Origin: an uncultured Pseudomonadales bacterium
GTDB taxonomy: Bacteria; Pseudomonadota; Gammaproteobacteria; Pseudomonadales; Azotimanducaceae
Direction: 5' to 3'
NCBI GenBank assembly: GCA_951813295.1
Contig: CATOTI010000002.1
Span: 2,170,001 to 2,234,000 of the forward strand
Length of the DNA stretch: 64,000 nt
Shown here: positions 43,240 through 53,583 of the stretch, piece after piece
Position numbering within the stretch: the stretch's first letter is position 1
How the letters are laid out: the number at the start of each line of letters is the position of its first letter
Translations under genes and position numbers: made by a program
The notes under the pieces: generated by a model
Database searches by the model: none
What the model was told of the DNA's origin: nothing
What the model saw: only the letters and a program-made list of their open reading frames with translations

Positions 43240-44559
43240 ATGAACGCGCCGACGATTGCGCTCGAAACACTCGATATCACCGACACCGACCGTTATCTGA
43301 CCCGCGGTTATCCGTGGGCGGAATGGGATCTCCTGCGTCGTGAAGCGCCGGTCTATTGGTACGAACGTCCTCATCACGAACCGTTCTGGGCGATCACGAA
43401 ACACGAGGATGTACGGTTCATTTCCCGCCATCCGGAACTCTTCTCGAACACGCAGCTTCTGCGGATGACGGATTCCGAGTCGGTCCAGATCGGCCAGCGA
43501 GGGCGCGTCCGAGCAGCGAATCGATTCGGCGGCTCACCGGACGATCCGCCGGACTTCGTCTTCATGGATCCCCCCGAACATCGAACCCACCGTGGTTTGG
43601 TCAGTCGCCACTTCACGCCGCGCGTGATGAAGCGTTTGGAGGATCATTTCGGCGCGATGGCGGAAAACTACGTCAGTCGATTTGCCGATGTCGTCGCGAA
43701 CGATCTTGCCGAAAAGGGCTCCCAAAGCGCGGTTGATCTCGTGCACACGTTGTCGGCCAAGCTCCCTGTTGCCGCGATCTGTGAGATGGCGGGCGTGCCG
43801 GAAGAAGATTGGGATCAGATCTTTCATTGGACCGAGACGTTGGTCGGCGCCGCGGATCCCGAATATCAGGCACCCGGCGAAAGCCGCGAGCAGACGCTGC
43901 GCAGAAGCGGTGATGAATGGACGCGCTACAACGAAGCATTGGTCGAACGGCGTCAACGTGAAGGCTTGGGCCCGGACCTCCTGTCGTCGTTGCTGTCCGG
44001 CGATGTGGACGGTCGATCCCTTTCACCGCGCGAGATCTCGGCCTATTTCACGCTACTGCTAGCCGCGGGCAACGAGACGACACGTAACTCGATCACGGGC
44101 GGCGTCAAAGCGTTGCTCGATCATCCCGAGGAACTCGAACGGCTCGTCGCGGATCCGAGCCTCGTGCCGTTGGCCGTCGAAGAGATCCTCCGGTGGACAT
44201 CGATCGTGATCCAGTTCCAGCGGACGGCTGTGGAAGACGTCGAACTCAGGGGCAAAACGATCCGCCAGGGCGACTCCGTCGTGATGTGGTACCCGTCGGC
44301 CAACCGGGACGAGGACGTGTTTCCCGATCCCTATCGATTCGATATCGGCCGCGACCCGAACGACCACTTCGCGTTTGGCGGCTACGGTGAGCACTTCTGC
44401 CTGGGTGCCAATCTCGCGCGGTGGGAGATGCGCGCGATCCTGCATGCACTCATCCCCGTGTTACCGCGTTTGGAGCTTGCGGGTGAACCGGAGTTAGTGC
44501 CGCGGAGCCTACATGTCGGCGGCATCAAGCGGATGCTCGTCCGCGCGCGGGCGGTTTAA
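43240..44559 (+). CDS. Cytochrome P450
   Basis: 439 residues from the ATG at 43240, after GGGGGG. The I-helix AAGNETTRNS, the ExxR region (VEEILRWTSIVIQFQR) and the heme loop FGGYGEHFCLGANLARWEM are intact. It belongs to the soluble bacterial class I P450s; substrate unknown. It is followed 44 bases later by a ferredoxin gene that probably supplies its electrons. A ferredoxin reductase is not in the window. Confidence 0.9.
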   Translation: MNAPTIALETLDITDTDRYLTRGYPWAEWDLLRREAPVYWYERPHHEPFWAITKHEDVRFISRHPELFSNTQLLRMTDSESVQIGQRGRVRAANRFGGSPDDPPDFVFMDPPEHRTHRGLVSRHFTPRVMKRLEDHFGAMAENYVSRFADVVANDLAEKGSQSAVDLVHTLSAKLPVAAICEMAGVPEEDWDQIFHWTETLVGAADPEYQAPGESREQTLRRSGDEWTRYNEALVERRQREGLGPDLLSSLLSGDVDGRSLSPREISAYFTLLLAAGNETTRNSITGGVKALLDHPEELERLVADPSLVPLAVEEILRWTSIVIQFQRTAVEDVELRGKTIRQGDSVVMWYPSANRDEDVFPDPYRFDIGRDPNDHFAFGGYGEHFCLGANLARWEMRAILHALIPVLPRLELAGEPELVPRSLHVGGIKRMLVRARAV

Positions 44560-44603
44560 GCCGTCGCCGCGCCTTGGCGAACACGCTGGGATAAGGAGAG
44601 AGC

Positions 44604-44795
44604 ATGAAAGTGATCGTCGATCACAGCCTTTGTGAAGGCCATGCCAAGTGCACGGACGCCGCACCCGAAGTCTTCGAAGTACGCGACGACGACTATTCGT
44701 ACGTTCTGGTCGAGGTCGTCGATGAAAACCTCTTCGAGAAAGTCGAGCGCGCAGTCGTCTCCTGTCCGCGGGCCGCCATCCGGATCGAGGAATAG
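44604..44795 (+). CDS. Small P450-type ferredoxin
   Basis: 63 residues with CEGHAKC (C10, H13, C16) and C54-P55. Three cysteines, with His in place of the second cluster ligand, indicate a [3Fe-4S] or unusual [4Fe-4S] ferredoxin of the kind paired with bacterial P450s. AAGGAGAG precedes the ATG. It should shuttle electrons from a reductase elsewhere to the adjacent P450. Confidence 0.88.
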   Translation: MKVIVDHSLCEGHAKCTDAAPEVFEVRDDDYSYVLVEVVDENLFEKVERAVVSCPRAAIRIEE

Positions 44796-44816
44796 CGCAA
44801 GTAATCGCGATTGACC

Positions 44817-44842
44817 GCCGCGACACTGTTGTGTCGCGACGG
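44817..44842. terminator. Hairpin between convergent genes
   Basis: CGCGACAC (44820-44827) and GTGTCGCG (44832-44839) form a perfect 8-bp stem with loop TGTT. A further 3 bp pair outside one mismatch. There is no T tract on either strand, so it may slow transcription or protect 3' ends rather than act as a canonical terminator. Confidence 0.4.
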
Positions 44843-44855
44843 ACTGCAGCAGAAC

Positions 44856-45356
44856 CTAGCCCGCGCGCGTCAGAGACTTCCAGCTCGCCGCCTCACGATC
44901 GGCGAGCAACGCCTGCTCGTATCCAGCGGTGAGGCAACAGAACTCGAGCTGGAGATCGTTGGGATCCCGGAAGTAGATCGACGTACACCAGCCATGATCG
45001 ACGAGTTCCGTGCACGTGACCCCTTTGTCGCGTAGATCGTCGCGGCGCGTTTCGAGATCGGCCTCGTCATCGGCCTTGAAGGCGAAGTGCATCACACCGC
45101 CCCTGATCCCGAGCCCCTTGTTGATGCCGGCGTCGAAGTCGGGACTGATCCCGGGTACGTCGTTGCATTCCATGAAGGCGATCAACTCACCGTCGCCCGC
45201 GTCCAGAAAGGCGTGGCGAATCTTGCCACCGCCCTCGGGTTCGAGGAGATCACATACCTTGGTTTCGAAGCCGAGCACGTTCTCGTAAAAGTCGAGCGTC
45301 GCCTCCATGTCGTGCGTCGCGAGGCCTAGATGATGAATACCGCGGTTGACGGACAT
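44856..45356 (-). CDS. VOC-family (glyoxalase/bleomycin-resistance) protein
   Basis: 166 residues, one VOC pair of beta-alpha modules: GIHHLGLATHDMEATLDFYENV at the start, HFAFKADDEAD in the middle and IYFRDPNDLQLEFC at the end. The His near residue 8, His near 95 and the late Glu fit the metal-ligand pattern. It could be a dioxygenase, epimerase or resistance protein. It runs convergent with the P450-ferredoxin unit. The 128-base gap to the lpd stop holds nothing recognisable. Confidence 0.82.
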   Translation of the reverse strand: MSVNRGIHHLGLATHDMEATLDFYENVLGFETKVCDLLEPEGGGKIRHAFLDAGDGELIAFMECNDVPGISPDFDAGINKGLGIRGGVMHFAFKADDEADLETRRDDLRDKGVTCTELVDHGWCTSIYFRDPNDLQLEFCCLTAGYEQALLADREAASWKSLTRAG

Positions 45357-45484
45357 CGCTAGGTTCCTTTGTTGTCGATGGTGATGGGTTCGATCGTACG
45401 CCCGTTTGCTTTGGGGCGCGCACGCGGTCGGCGGCGCGACTCCAGCGCCTCACGCACGAAGCTCGCTCGTTCGCCGCTGCTCAC

Positions 45485-46849
45485 CTAGAAATTGAGGGCT
45501 CGGTCGAATGCCGCGAGTACGGCCTCGTGCATGCCTTCGGAGAGCGTGGGGTGCGGGAAGACGGTCTCGATGAGGTCGACCTCTGTGGCTTCGAGGCCCA
45601 TCGCGATCGCGTAGCCCTGGATCAACTCCGTCACACCCGCGCCCAGCATGTGGGCGCCGAGCAGTTCACCCGTCGCCTGATCGAAGATCACCTTGATCAT
45701 TCCGTCGGGCGTGCCGCTCGCGATCGCCTTGCCGTTGGCAAGCAACGGGAATCGGCCGATGCGAGTCTCGAGGCCAGCGTCCTTCGCGGCCGTCTCCGTC
45801 ATCCCGATACTCGCGACCTGGGGATATGAATAGGTACAGCCCGGGATGCGCGCCATATCGAGCGGCGTGGGCGATTGGCCGTCGATCGCTTCGACCGCGA
45901 TGACCGCTTCGTGGCTTGCCTTGTGCGCGAGGCATGGTGCGCCGGCGACGTCGCCGATCGCGTAGACGGTCGGTTCGCTGGTTTTACCGAATGCGTCGGT
46001 CGTGACGAAGCCACCATCGACCGCGATGTCAGTCGCCGCGAGGCCGAGGTTCTCGACGTTGCCTGTGACGCCAACGGACAGTATGGCCGCGTCGAATTCG
46101 GCTACTTCGTCGCCTATCTCGGCGACGAGAACGTCGCCGTTTTGCTCGAGACTCGCGACCATCGTGCCGGTCTTTACGTCGATACCCCGCGCCTTGAACG
46201 AGTCCTCGAGGCCAGCGGCGACCTCCACATCTTCGACGGGCAGGATCTGATCGAGCGCTTCGACGAGCGTGATCCTCGATCCGATGGCGGCATAGAAGCT
46301 TGCGAATTCGACGCCGATCGCGCCGGCGCCGATGATGAGGAGGCGCTCCGGTTTGAAAGCCGGCGTCATCGCTTCCCGCGGGCCCCAGATCCGCTCGCCG
46401 TCGATTTTGATGTGCGGAAGGTCCCGCGACCGAGCACCGGTCGCGAGAATGAAGAACTCGCTCTCGTGTTGCTCGCCCGCGACGGCGAAGTGCTTGGGCG
46501 AGGTGAGGGCGGCGGACCCCGCGAAAACCGTGATGCCGTTTTTCTTCATCAGATAGTCGACGCCGTTCGCCAACTGATCCGCGGCGGCGCGCGATCGCGC
46601 CACCATTTGATCGAGGTTGATGCTGGGCTCGCCGATCTCGATTCCCCAATCGGCTGCATCCCGCATTTCGCGCAAAAGGTCTGCTGCGTGCAGTAACGAC
46701 TTCGTCGGAATACAACCCCAGTTGAGGCACGTGCCACCGAGCCGATCGGCTTCGACAAGGGCGACTTCGTAGCCGAGTTGCGCGGCGCGAATCGCGGCGG
46801 TGTAGCCGCCGGGACCGCCGCCGATCACGGTCAGGTCGAATGCCGTCAT
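45485..46849 (-). CDS. lpd: Dihydrolipoyl dehydrogenase (E3) of the 2-oxoacid dehydrogenase complex
   Basis: 454 residues. FAD motif GGGPGGYTAAIRAAQLG (10-26), redox disulfide C41/C46 in GGTCLNWGCIPTK, NAD motif IIGAGAIGVEFASF, and the C-terminal FPHPTLSEGMHEA with the catalytic His-Glu pair. It reoxidises the lipoyl groups of the E2 subunit with NAD+. Its start overlaps the E2 stop (TGATG). It is the last gene of the five-gene aco-type operon, giving a complex with its own E3. Confidence 0.92.
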   Translation of the reverse strand: MTAFDLTVIGGGPGGYTAAIRAAQLGYEVALVEADRLGGTCLNWGCIPTKSLLHAADLLREMRDAADWGIEIGEPSINLDQMVARSRAAADQLANGVDYLMKKNGITVFAGSAALTSPKHFAVAGEQHESEFFILATGARSRDLPHIKIDGERIWGPREAMTPAFKPERLLIIGAGAIGVEFASFYAAIGSRITLVEALDQILPVEDVEVAAGLEDSFKARGIDVKTGTMVASLEQNGDVLVAEIGDEVAEFDAAILSVGVTGNVENLGLAATDIAVDGGFVTTDAFGKTSEPTVYAIGDVAGAPCLAHKASHEAVIAVEAIDGQSPTPLDMARIPGCTYSYPQVASIGMTETAAKDAGLETRIGRFPLLANGKAIASGTPDGMIKVIFDQATGELLGAHMLGAGVTELIQGYAIAMGLEATEVDLIETVFPHPTLSEGMHEAVLAAFDRALNF

Positions 46850-48225
46850 CAGACGAGCAGCCTGAACGGCGCCTCGAGAAGGTCGCGAACGCTGCCGAGG
46901 AATTCGGCCGCTGGCGCGCCGTCGAGCACGCGATGATCCCAGGTGAGGGACAAGCGCATGAACTTGCGCTTCACCGGCGTATCGCCATCGAAACCGACGT
47001 CGTCGCGCAGTCGGTTGACGCCGAGAATGCCGGACTGCGGCTGGTTGATGATCGGGGTGAAGGAATCGACCCCGTACATACCGAGTGCCGAGACGGTGAA
47101 CGTGCCGCCCGCGTAGTCGTCGAGGCCGAGGGTCCCGTCTCGTGCGGCCGTGGCGAGCCGCGCCGATTCGACGGCGATGTCCTTGAGGGAGCGCCGGTCG
47201 GCATCTCGGATCACGGGTACGACGAGGCCGTCAGGCACGGCGACCGCGACACCGACGTGGATCTCATCGAGGAGCCGGATCTCGGTGCCCGCGAATTCGC
47301 TGTTCATGAGGGGGTTCTTCGTGAGCGCTTTAGCGACCGCGCGCAGGACGATGTCGGTGTACGTAGGCCGAATGCCTTCGTCCGCCCATTCGTCGATCAA
47401 TTGCTCACGAAGCTTCACGGCATCGTCCATCGCGACGTCCATGTCCATCGTGAGTTGCGCTGAATCCGCCAGACTCGAATGCATTCGATCGGCGATGACC
47501 TTGCGCATGCCCTTGAGGGGAATCGTGCCGGCGGTCAGGGGTGCTGGTCCGGTCGGTACCGGTGCGGCTTGCGGGATCTCGGCGGGTGCTTCGGCTGCTT
47601 CGACATCTTCTTTGGTGATCCGGCCACCCGGCCCCGTGCCTTTGATGAGCCGGAGATCGAGACCGCGTTCGCCGGCGAGACGCTTTGCGAGCGGCGAGGC
47701 CTTTGGTGCCGGTGCATCTGGCGAAGCAGAAGCAGTAGCGGCTGCGGCCGGCGCTCGAGATGCGGCCTCGACGTCCGCCTCGACGATCCGACCGTCGGGG
47801 CCCGAACCGTTCAGAACAATAAAATCGACGCCCAGTTCCCGTGCTAAGCGGCGCGCGGCGGGTGAGGATCTGACGCGCCCGCCCGATGTTGCCGTGGCGA
47901 TCGGTGTCGGGACGGGCTCCACGACCGGAGCGGCTGCCGGTGAAGCCGGGGCGGGTACCGAAGCGCCGTCGGGCAGCACGATGTCTTCACCGGCTTCGAA
48001 GATATAGCCCACGACATCGCCGGGTTCGAGCGTTTCGCCGACCTCGACAACGTGCTTCACCGTACCGCTCGTTTCCGCGTCGACGTCGAGATTCACCTTC
48101 TCCGTCTCGAGGCGATAGAGCAGCTCGCCGGTTGCGACCTTGCCGCCGTCGGGGATGTACCACTCTTCGACGGTACCCTCGGTCATGGTCATACCGACCT
48201 TGACTAGATAGATCGGGATCGGCAT
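46849..48225 (-). CDS. acoC: E2 acyltransferase of acetoin/2-oxoacid dehydrogenase complex, two E3-binding domains
   Basis: 458 residues. One lipoyl domain carries the modified Lys43 in ETEKVNLD. Two peripheral subunit-binding domains follow, one at about 115-155 (SSPAARRLARELGVD) and one at about 175-215 (ASPLAKRLAGERGLD), joined by Ala/Pro linkers. The catalytic domain ends with the active-site DHRVLDGAP. Two such binding domains are more than the usual one and could hold both E1 and E3 more tightly. It lies within the aco operon between acoX and lpd. Confidence 0.87.
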   Translation of the reverse strand: MPIPIYLVKVGMTMTEGTVEEWYIPDGGKVATGELLYRLETEKVNLDVDAETSGTVKHVVEVGETLEPGDVVGYIFEAGEDIVLPDGASVPAPASPAAAPVVEPVPTPIATATSGGRVRSSPAARRLARELGVDFIVLNGSGPDGRIVEADVEAASRAPAAAATASASPDAPAPKASPLAKRLAGERGLDLRLIKGTGPGGRITKEDVEAAEAPAEIPQAAPVPTGPAPLTAGTIPLKGMRKVIADRMHSSLADSAQLTMDMDVAMDDAVKLREQLIDEWADEGIRPTYTDIVLRAVAKALTKNPLMNSEFAGTEIRLLDEIHVGVAVAVPDGLVVPVIRDADRRSLKDIAVESARLATAARDGTLGLDDYAGGTFTVSALGMYGVDSFTPIINQPQSGILGVNRLRDDVGFDGDTPVKRKFMRLSLTWDHRVLDGAPAAEFLGSVRDLLEAPFRLLV

Positions 48226-48241
48226 CGGTGCCTCCTGTGGC

Positions 48242-49261
48242 TCATCTTGGTTTGCGTGATTGCCGGGCCTTGCGGCGCACGACGAAGACGCCGCGCTCGG
48301 CGGCGAGCCGCATGGCTCGATCGACGTCGATCACATGCGGACCGTTGCGCGTCAGCTGGGCGGTGACACTCTCCGTCGGCGCCAACCGGTGTTCCCGTTC
48401 GCCGTCGAAAGCGAGCACGTGATCACCGGGGATTTCGACGGAGTCGCCGAGTGCCCACGGCGATACGCGAAGGACGTCGATCGGGTAATAGAGACCGGGC
48501 GCAATGGGTGCACGAACTTTCTTTGCGCCGCGCCCCGTGCCGATGGTGACGTCGAGTCCACCATCTTCATCGGCATGGACCGGTGCGAGTAACCCACCGA
48601 TGGACGTCATGCCGGTGGCGGCTGGATCGGCGCGCGACAACAGCAGCCGGCGGAGCATGCTCGGATCGAGCAATGCTCTCGATCCGACGAATCGATCAGC
48701 TGAGACGACGGCGTCGATGAGGGCCAGGTCGGGACGACCTTCGGGCAGAGTCAGCTCGATGCACTTCGCCTGGCGAGCCACCTCGTCGCGTTCGACCGTG
48801 CCGCTGGCGAGGCATCCGAGTACCGCGCCGACGACAGTTGCTTCGTAGAATCGCGGAAAGACGTTGTTGGTGCCTGTCGAGATCGACAGGAGCGGAGCGT
48901 CCTGCCAACCGCGGCAAAACGCGCGACTCGTACCGTCACCCCCTAGTACCAGCGCTGCGACGCAGCCGGCCTTGCGCATCGCCATCGCTGCGCGTTCGGT
49001 GGCGAGCGCACCGTTTCGGGTGGGGACTTCGATCGGCTCGACGGTCACTTCGTCGCGAAAATCGTCGAGTCCGGCCTGGGTGATGCCGTGGCTGTCGGCG
49101 TAGTAGTGGAAATGTGTCGCGCCGGCGGCGACGGCGCCCGCGACGGCGCGCCGGACGATGGCCGCCTTTTCCTGATTATCGAAGACCGACGCGCGTGCGA
49201 CGATACGACGAATGTCCTTGCCGGCCGCTGGGTTGGCTAGCAGGCCGATGGGTTTGGCCAC
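48242..49261 (-). CDS. acoX: AcoX-like ATP-NAD kinase-family protein
   Basis: 339 residues. ANPAAGKDIRRIVARAS at the start, GGDGT at 107-111 and STGTNN at 128-133 place it in the ATP-NAD kinase/diacylglycerol kinase fold. This is the family of AcoX, found in acetoin dehydrogenase operons. Its role there is unclear; NAD kinase activity is plausible. The start is GTG at 49261. It lies between acoB and acoC, 18 and 16 bases away, and is the strongest evidence that this operon is of the acetoin type. Confidence 0.82.
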   Translation of the reverse strand: MAKPIGLLANPAAGKDIRRIVARASVFDNQEKAAIVRRAVAGAVAAGATHFHYYADSHGITQAGLDDFRDEVTVEPIEVPTRNGALATERAAMAMRKAGCVAALVLGGDGTSRAFCRGWQDAPLLSISTGTNNVFPRFYEATVVGAVLGCLASGTVERDEVARQAKCIELTLPEGRPDLALIDAVVSADRFVGSRALLDPSMLRRLLLSRADPAATGMTSIGGLLAPVHADEDGGLDVTIGTGRGAKKVRAPIAPGLYYPIDVLRVSPWALGDSVEIPGDHVLAFDGEREHRLAPTESVTAQLTRNGPHVIDVDRAMRLAAERGVFVVRRKARQSRKPR

Positions 49262-49279
49262 GGCGGCGTGTACGCGATG

Positions 49280-50284
49280 TCAGTCGCGGCCCAGGATCAG
49301 GCGACGCACCTCGGTCGCGATTGTTTCCGCGTTCGGCATGTACGCGCGCTCTAGCGCCGGGCTATAGGGCACGGGTGAGAACGGTGCGCCGACGCGCCCG
49401 ACCGGCGCGTCGAGATAGTCGAACGCCAGTTCCTGGATCTGCGCGGCGACCTCGCCGCCGATGCCACCGAAGCGCACCGCTTCGTGCACAACGACGGCGC
49501 GATGGGTTTTCTCGATGGAGTTGACCACGGTTTCGGTATCGAAAGGCTGCACCGAACGAGCGTCGATCACCTCCGCGTCGATGCCGTCGGCTTCGAGTTC
49601 TTTCGCCGCTGTCATCGCTTCGTGGACCATCCGACCGAACGCGACGATGGTCAGATTGGTGCCGCTCTTCAGGACGTTTGCTTCACCGATCGGCACCTCG
49701 TACGCGCCTTCCGGCACGGGACCGGAGATCGCGAGCGACAGCTTATTGAGGCAGACGAACACGGGATTGTCTTCGCGTGCCGCGGCGATGATGAGGCCCT
49801 TGGCATCGTATGGCGTTGCTGGCATGACCACCTTTACACCGGGCAGGTGAGCGAGCCACGCCTCGAGGCTCTGTGAATGCTGTGCGGCGAGGCTCATCCC
49901 GGCACCCGACATCGTGAGCACGGTGACGGGTAGGGTTGCGGCGCCGCCGAACATGAATCGCATTTTGGCCATCTGGTTGGCGACTTCGTCCATGCACTCG
50001 CCAAGGAAATCCATGAACATGATGTCGAGAATGGGTCGACAACCGGTGGCCGATGCGCCGACGCCTAGCCCCATGATGCCTTTCTCGGAAATCGGCGTGT
50101 CGATCACCCGATCCCCACCGAACTCGTCGAGCAAGCCCCGGTAGTAGCCGAACACGCTGCCGGCCTGGCCGATGTCTTCGCCGGCCACGAAGGCGTTGGG
50201 TTGTTCGAGCAGGACCTCGCGCACGCCCTCGGTAATCGCGGCGACGTAGGGGAGTTCGCGCTCGGCCGTTTGTGCTTCTGCCAT
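49280..50284 (-). CDS. acoB: E1 beta subunit, acetoin/2-oxoacid dehydrogenase
   Basis: 334 residues. Typical E1-beta segments are ITEGVREVLLEQPNAFVAGEDIG, RVIDTPISEKGIMGLGVGA, FGGAATLPVTVLTMSGAG and DAKGLIIAAAREDNPVF, ending with VGRVGAPFSPVPYSPALE. With AcoA it forms the thiamine-diphosphate enzyme that starts acetoin or 2-oxoacid cleavage. It follows acoA by 17 bases. Confidence 0.9.
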   Translation of the reverse strand: MAEAQTAERELPYVAAITEGVREVLLEQPNAFVAGEDIGQAGSVFGYYRGLLDEFGGDRVIDTPISEKGIMGLGVGASATGCRPILDIMFMDFLGECMDEVANQMAKMRFMFGGAATLPVTVLTMSGAGMSLAAQHSQSLEAWLAHLPGVKVVMPATPYDAKGLIIAAAREDNPVFVCLNKLSLAISGPVPEGAYEVPIGEANVLKSGTNLTIVAFGRMVHEAMTAAKELEADGIDAEVIDARSVQPFDTETVVNSIEKTHRAVVVHEAVRFGGIGGEVAAQIQELAFDYLDAPVGRVGAPFSPVPYSPALERAYMPNAETIATEVRRLILGRD

Positions 50285-50301
50285 CTTCGATCTCCTTAAC
50301 G

Positions 50302-51273
50302 TCAGACGCTGTAGACGTCGTCGAGTAGTTCTTCGGGGGTGGGTATGGGCGAGTTCTCGGCAAACTCAATCGCTTCGTTGATCTCCTGCATCACCTTCTT
50401 TTCGATGTTGGCGGCCTTGCGATCCGTGAGGACACCGAGATCCTTCAGTTGGGCGAGGAAGAGATCGATCGGATCGCGTTGCTGCCAGCGTTCGAGTTCT
50501 TCATCCGTCCGATAAGAAAGTCCCATCCCGCGTACGCCGACGTGGTCGAAGAAACGATAGGTCTTGCACTCCAGGAGTGACGGTCCTTCGCCAGATCGTG
50601 CGCGATCGACCGCTTCGCCTGCCGCTTCGTAGACCGCGACCGCGTCCATGCCATCGACGACGACGCCCGGCATGCCGTAACCGGCGGCGCGATCGGCGAC
50701 GTCGACGACCGCCTGGTGGTTGGCTTGGGGCGTGTATTCGCCGTAGCCATTGTTTTCGCAGACGAAGACGGCGGGCAGCTTGTAGAGCGCCGCCATGTTG
50801 GCCGCTTCGTGGAACGAGCCTTCGTTGGACGCGCCGTCGCCGAAGAAGCACACGGCCACCTGCTTCGTCTTGCGAAACCGGTTCGAGAACGCAGCACCCA
50901 TCGCGATTGGCGGTCCCCCGCCGACGATGCCGTTGGCGCCGAGCATGCCGAGCTCCATGTTGCAGATGTGCATGCTGCCTCCTTTGCCCTTGCAGTAGCC
51001 GGTCGAGCGGCCGTAGAGCTCGGCGAACATCCGATCGAACGCGCCGCCCTTGGCGATGAGGTGACCGTGGCCACGATGCGTGCTCGTGATCTGATCGTCA
51101 TCGTTGAGGTGCGCCATCACCCCGGATGCGACGGCTTCCTGGCCGACGTAAAGGTGCAACGCGCCCGGAATCTTGCCGTCTTCCATGAGCTTGCCGGAAA
51201 CTTCCTCGAAGCGGCGAATGCGGATCATGGTCTCGTATATCGAGACCAGATCCTTGTTGGATGGCTTCTTCAT
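50302..51273 (-). CDS. acoA: E1 alpha subunit, acetoin/2-oxoacid dehydrogenase (thiamine-diphosphate)
   Basis: 323 residues from the ATG at 51273; a longer frame upstream lacks a ribosome site and is not coding-like. The thiamine-diphosphate motif GDGASNEGSFHEAANMAAL runs to VCENN, and GSMHICNMELGMLGANGIVG precedes it. First gene of the operon acoA-acoB-acoX-acoC-lpd. The composition, including AcoX, favours acetoin dehydrogenase, but pyruvate or a branched 2-oxoacid cannot be excluded by sequence alone. Divergent from ligA. Confidence 0.9.
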   Translation of the reverse strand: MKKPSNKDLVSIYETMIRIRRFEEVSGKLMEDGKIPGALHLYVGQEAVASGVMAHLNDDDQITSTHRGHGHLIAKGGAFDRMFAELYGRSTGYCKGKGGSMHICNMELGMLGANGIVGGGPPIAMGAAFSNRFRKTKQVAVCFFGDGASNEGSFHEAANMAALYKLPAVFVCENNGYGEYTPQANHQAVVDVADRAAGYGMPGVVVDGMDAVAVYEAAGEAVDRARSGEGPSLLECKTYRFFDHVGVRGMGLSYRTDEELERWQQRDPIDLFLAQLKDLGVLTDRKAANIEKKVMQEINEAIEFAENSPIPTPEELLDDVYSV

Positions 51274-51298
51274 CGGTGGGTGTGCTCCTTGCGGTGCG

Positions 51299-51333
51299 TT
51301 GCGCGATGGGGCTTCCGATAGCGCGATGCGCAA
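51299..51333. promoter_or_regulatory. Repeats in the divergent acoA/ligA promoter region
   Basis: TTGCGC (51299-51304) and GCGCAA (51328-51333) form an inverted pair. GCGCGATG recurs at 51301-51308 and 51321-51328, exactly 20 bp apart, about two helical turns. The block lies in the 169-base gap between acoA and ligA, closer to acoA. A regulator site is likely but unassigned. Confidence 0.35.
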
Positions 51334-51442
51334 TCGTTGAATGCGTGCCTGAAAGATCACTGGTGGCGGATAGCGTGTCAACTTAGGCTCGGAGTCGAGG
51401 TACTGGTGATGGCGAGGGCCAGAGCGACGTGGAGGAGGATCG

Positions 51443-52662
<1,220 letters not shown>

Positions 52663-52704
52663 TCCCGGGCCGCGCGCGACGATGGGTTGATCGGTAGACG
52701 TTTG

Positions 52705-53583
52705 ATGGAAGCAATCGCCGCGTTCTTTCTGACCTACGGCGTCCAGGTTTGCCTTTTCGTCATCATGGCGTGCCTCGGGCTTTCCCTTGCGGTCGCCGAC
52801 TTCGTCGATGCGATCGCGAGACCGAAAGCGGTTTTCCTCGGGCTCGCGGGTCAGCTTCTCCTGCTACCGGGGCTCGCGTTTCTGTTGGTTTTCCTTTTTC
52901 GACCCGATCCCACTATCGGTATCGGCATGGTGCTGCTTGCGGCGTGTCCTGGTGGGGTGACGTCCAATGCCTACGTGCTCGTGGCGCGCGGCGACGTCGC
53001 GCTTTCGGTCGCGCTGACGGCGATCTCGAGCCTGTTGATCGTCGTCACGATGCCGCTACTCACCTATCTGGCGTTTGCGACGTTCGGCGACGAGAGCCGG
53101 ACGATCGACGTGCCGGCGGAATCCCTGATGTGGTCCCTCGCGCGCCTGACGTTGTTGCCGATTGCGCTCGGTATGTTCGTCCGTTGGCGTTTTGCGGCGT
53201 TGGCCGAATCACTCCAGGAGACCGCGCGCAAGATCGCCTTCGCCATGCTCATGGCGGTGATCATCGGCAATACGGTTTCGAGCTTCGACGTCCTGCTCGC
53301 GAATCTCGTCGAAATCGGCTTGCTCGCGCTTCTCCTCAACATAGCCACGATGGCGATGGGTTTCGGCCTCGCGCGTGCATTCTCCCTGACGGATCGCCAG
53401 ACGGTGTCGATCACATTCGAGGTCGGCGTGCAGAACCTCTCGTTGGTCCTGACTCTGGCGCTCGCGATTCTGGCGATTCCGGAATACGCGGTCTTCGCGC
53501 TCGTTTACGCGCTCTCGATGAAGGTCACGGCGTTGTCGTTCACGGCCTGGTCGTTACGCTGGCTCCGGGCGGAGACCGCTTAG
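52705..53583 (+). CDS. Bile acid:sodium symporter-family (BASS) transporter
   Basis: 292 residues from the ATG at 52705; a TTG at 52687 would add six. About nine to ten helices are visible. GMVLLAACPGGVTSNAYVLVARGDVALSV has the conserved CPGG/SN segment, and TFEVGVQNLSLVLTLAL is the second repeat's counterpart. Members import organic anions with Na+. Placed between ligB and pobA, it probably imports an aromatic acid such as 4-hydroxybenzoate or protocatechuate (inference from position). Confidence 0.83.
   Translation: MEAIAAFFLTYGVQVCLFVIMACLGLSLAVADFVDAIARPKAVFLGLAGQLLLLPGLAFLLVFLFRPDPTIGIGMVLLAACPGGVTSNAYVLVARGDVALSVALTAISSLLIVVTMPLLTYLAFATFGDESRTIDVPAESLMWSLARLTLLPIALGMFVRWRFAALAESLQETARKIAFAMLMAVIIGNTVSSFDVLLANLVEIGLLALLLNIATMAMGFGLARAFSLTDRQTVSITFEVGVQNLSLVLTLALAILAIPEYAVFALVYALSMKVTALSFTAWSLRWLRAETA

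Noticed and set aside
44817..44842. Canonical rho-independent terminator
   Set aside because: No T tract on either strand; kept only as a hairpin between convergent genes.
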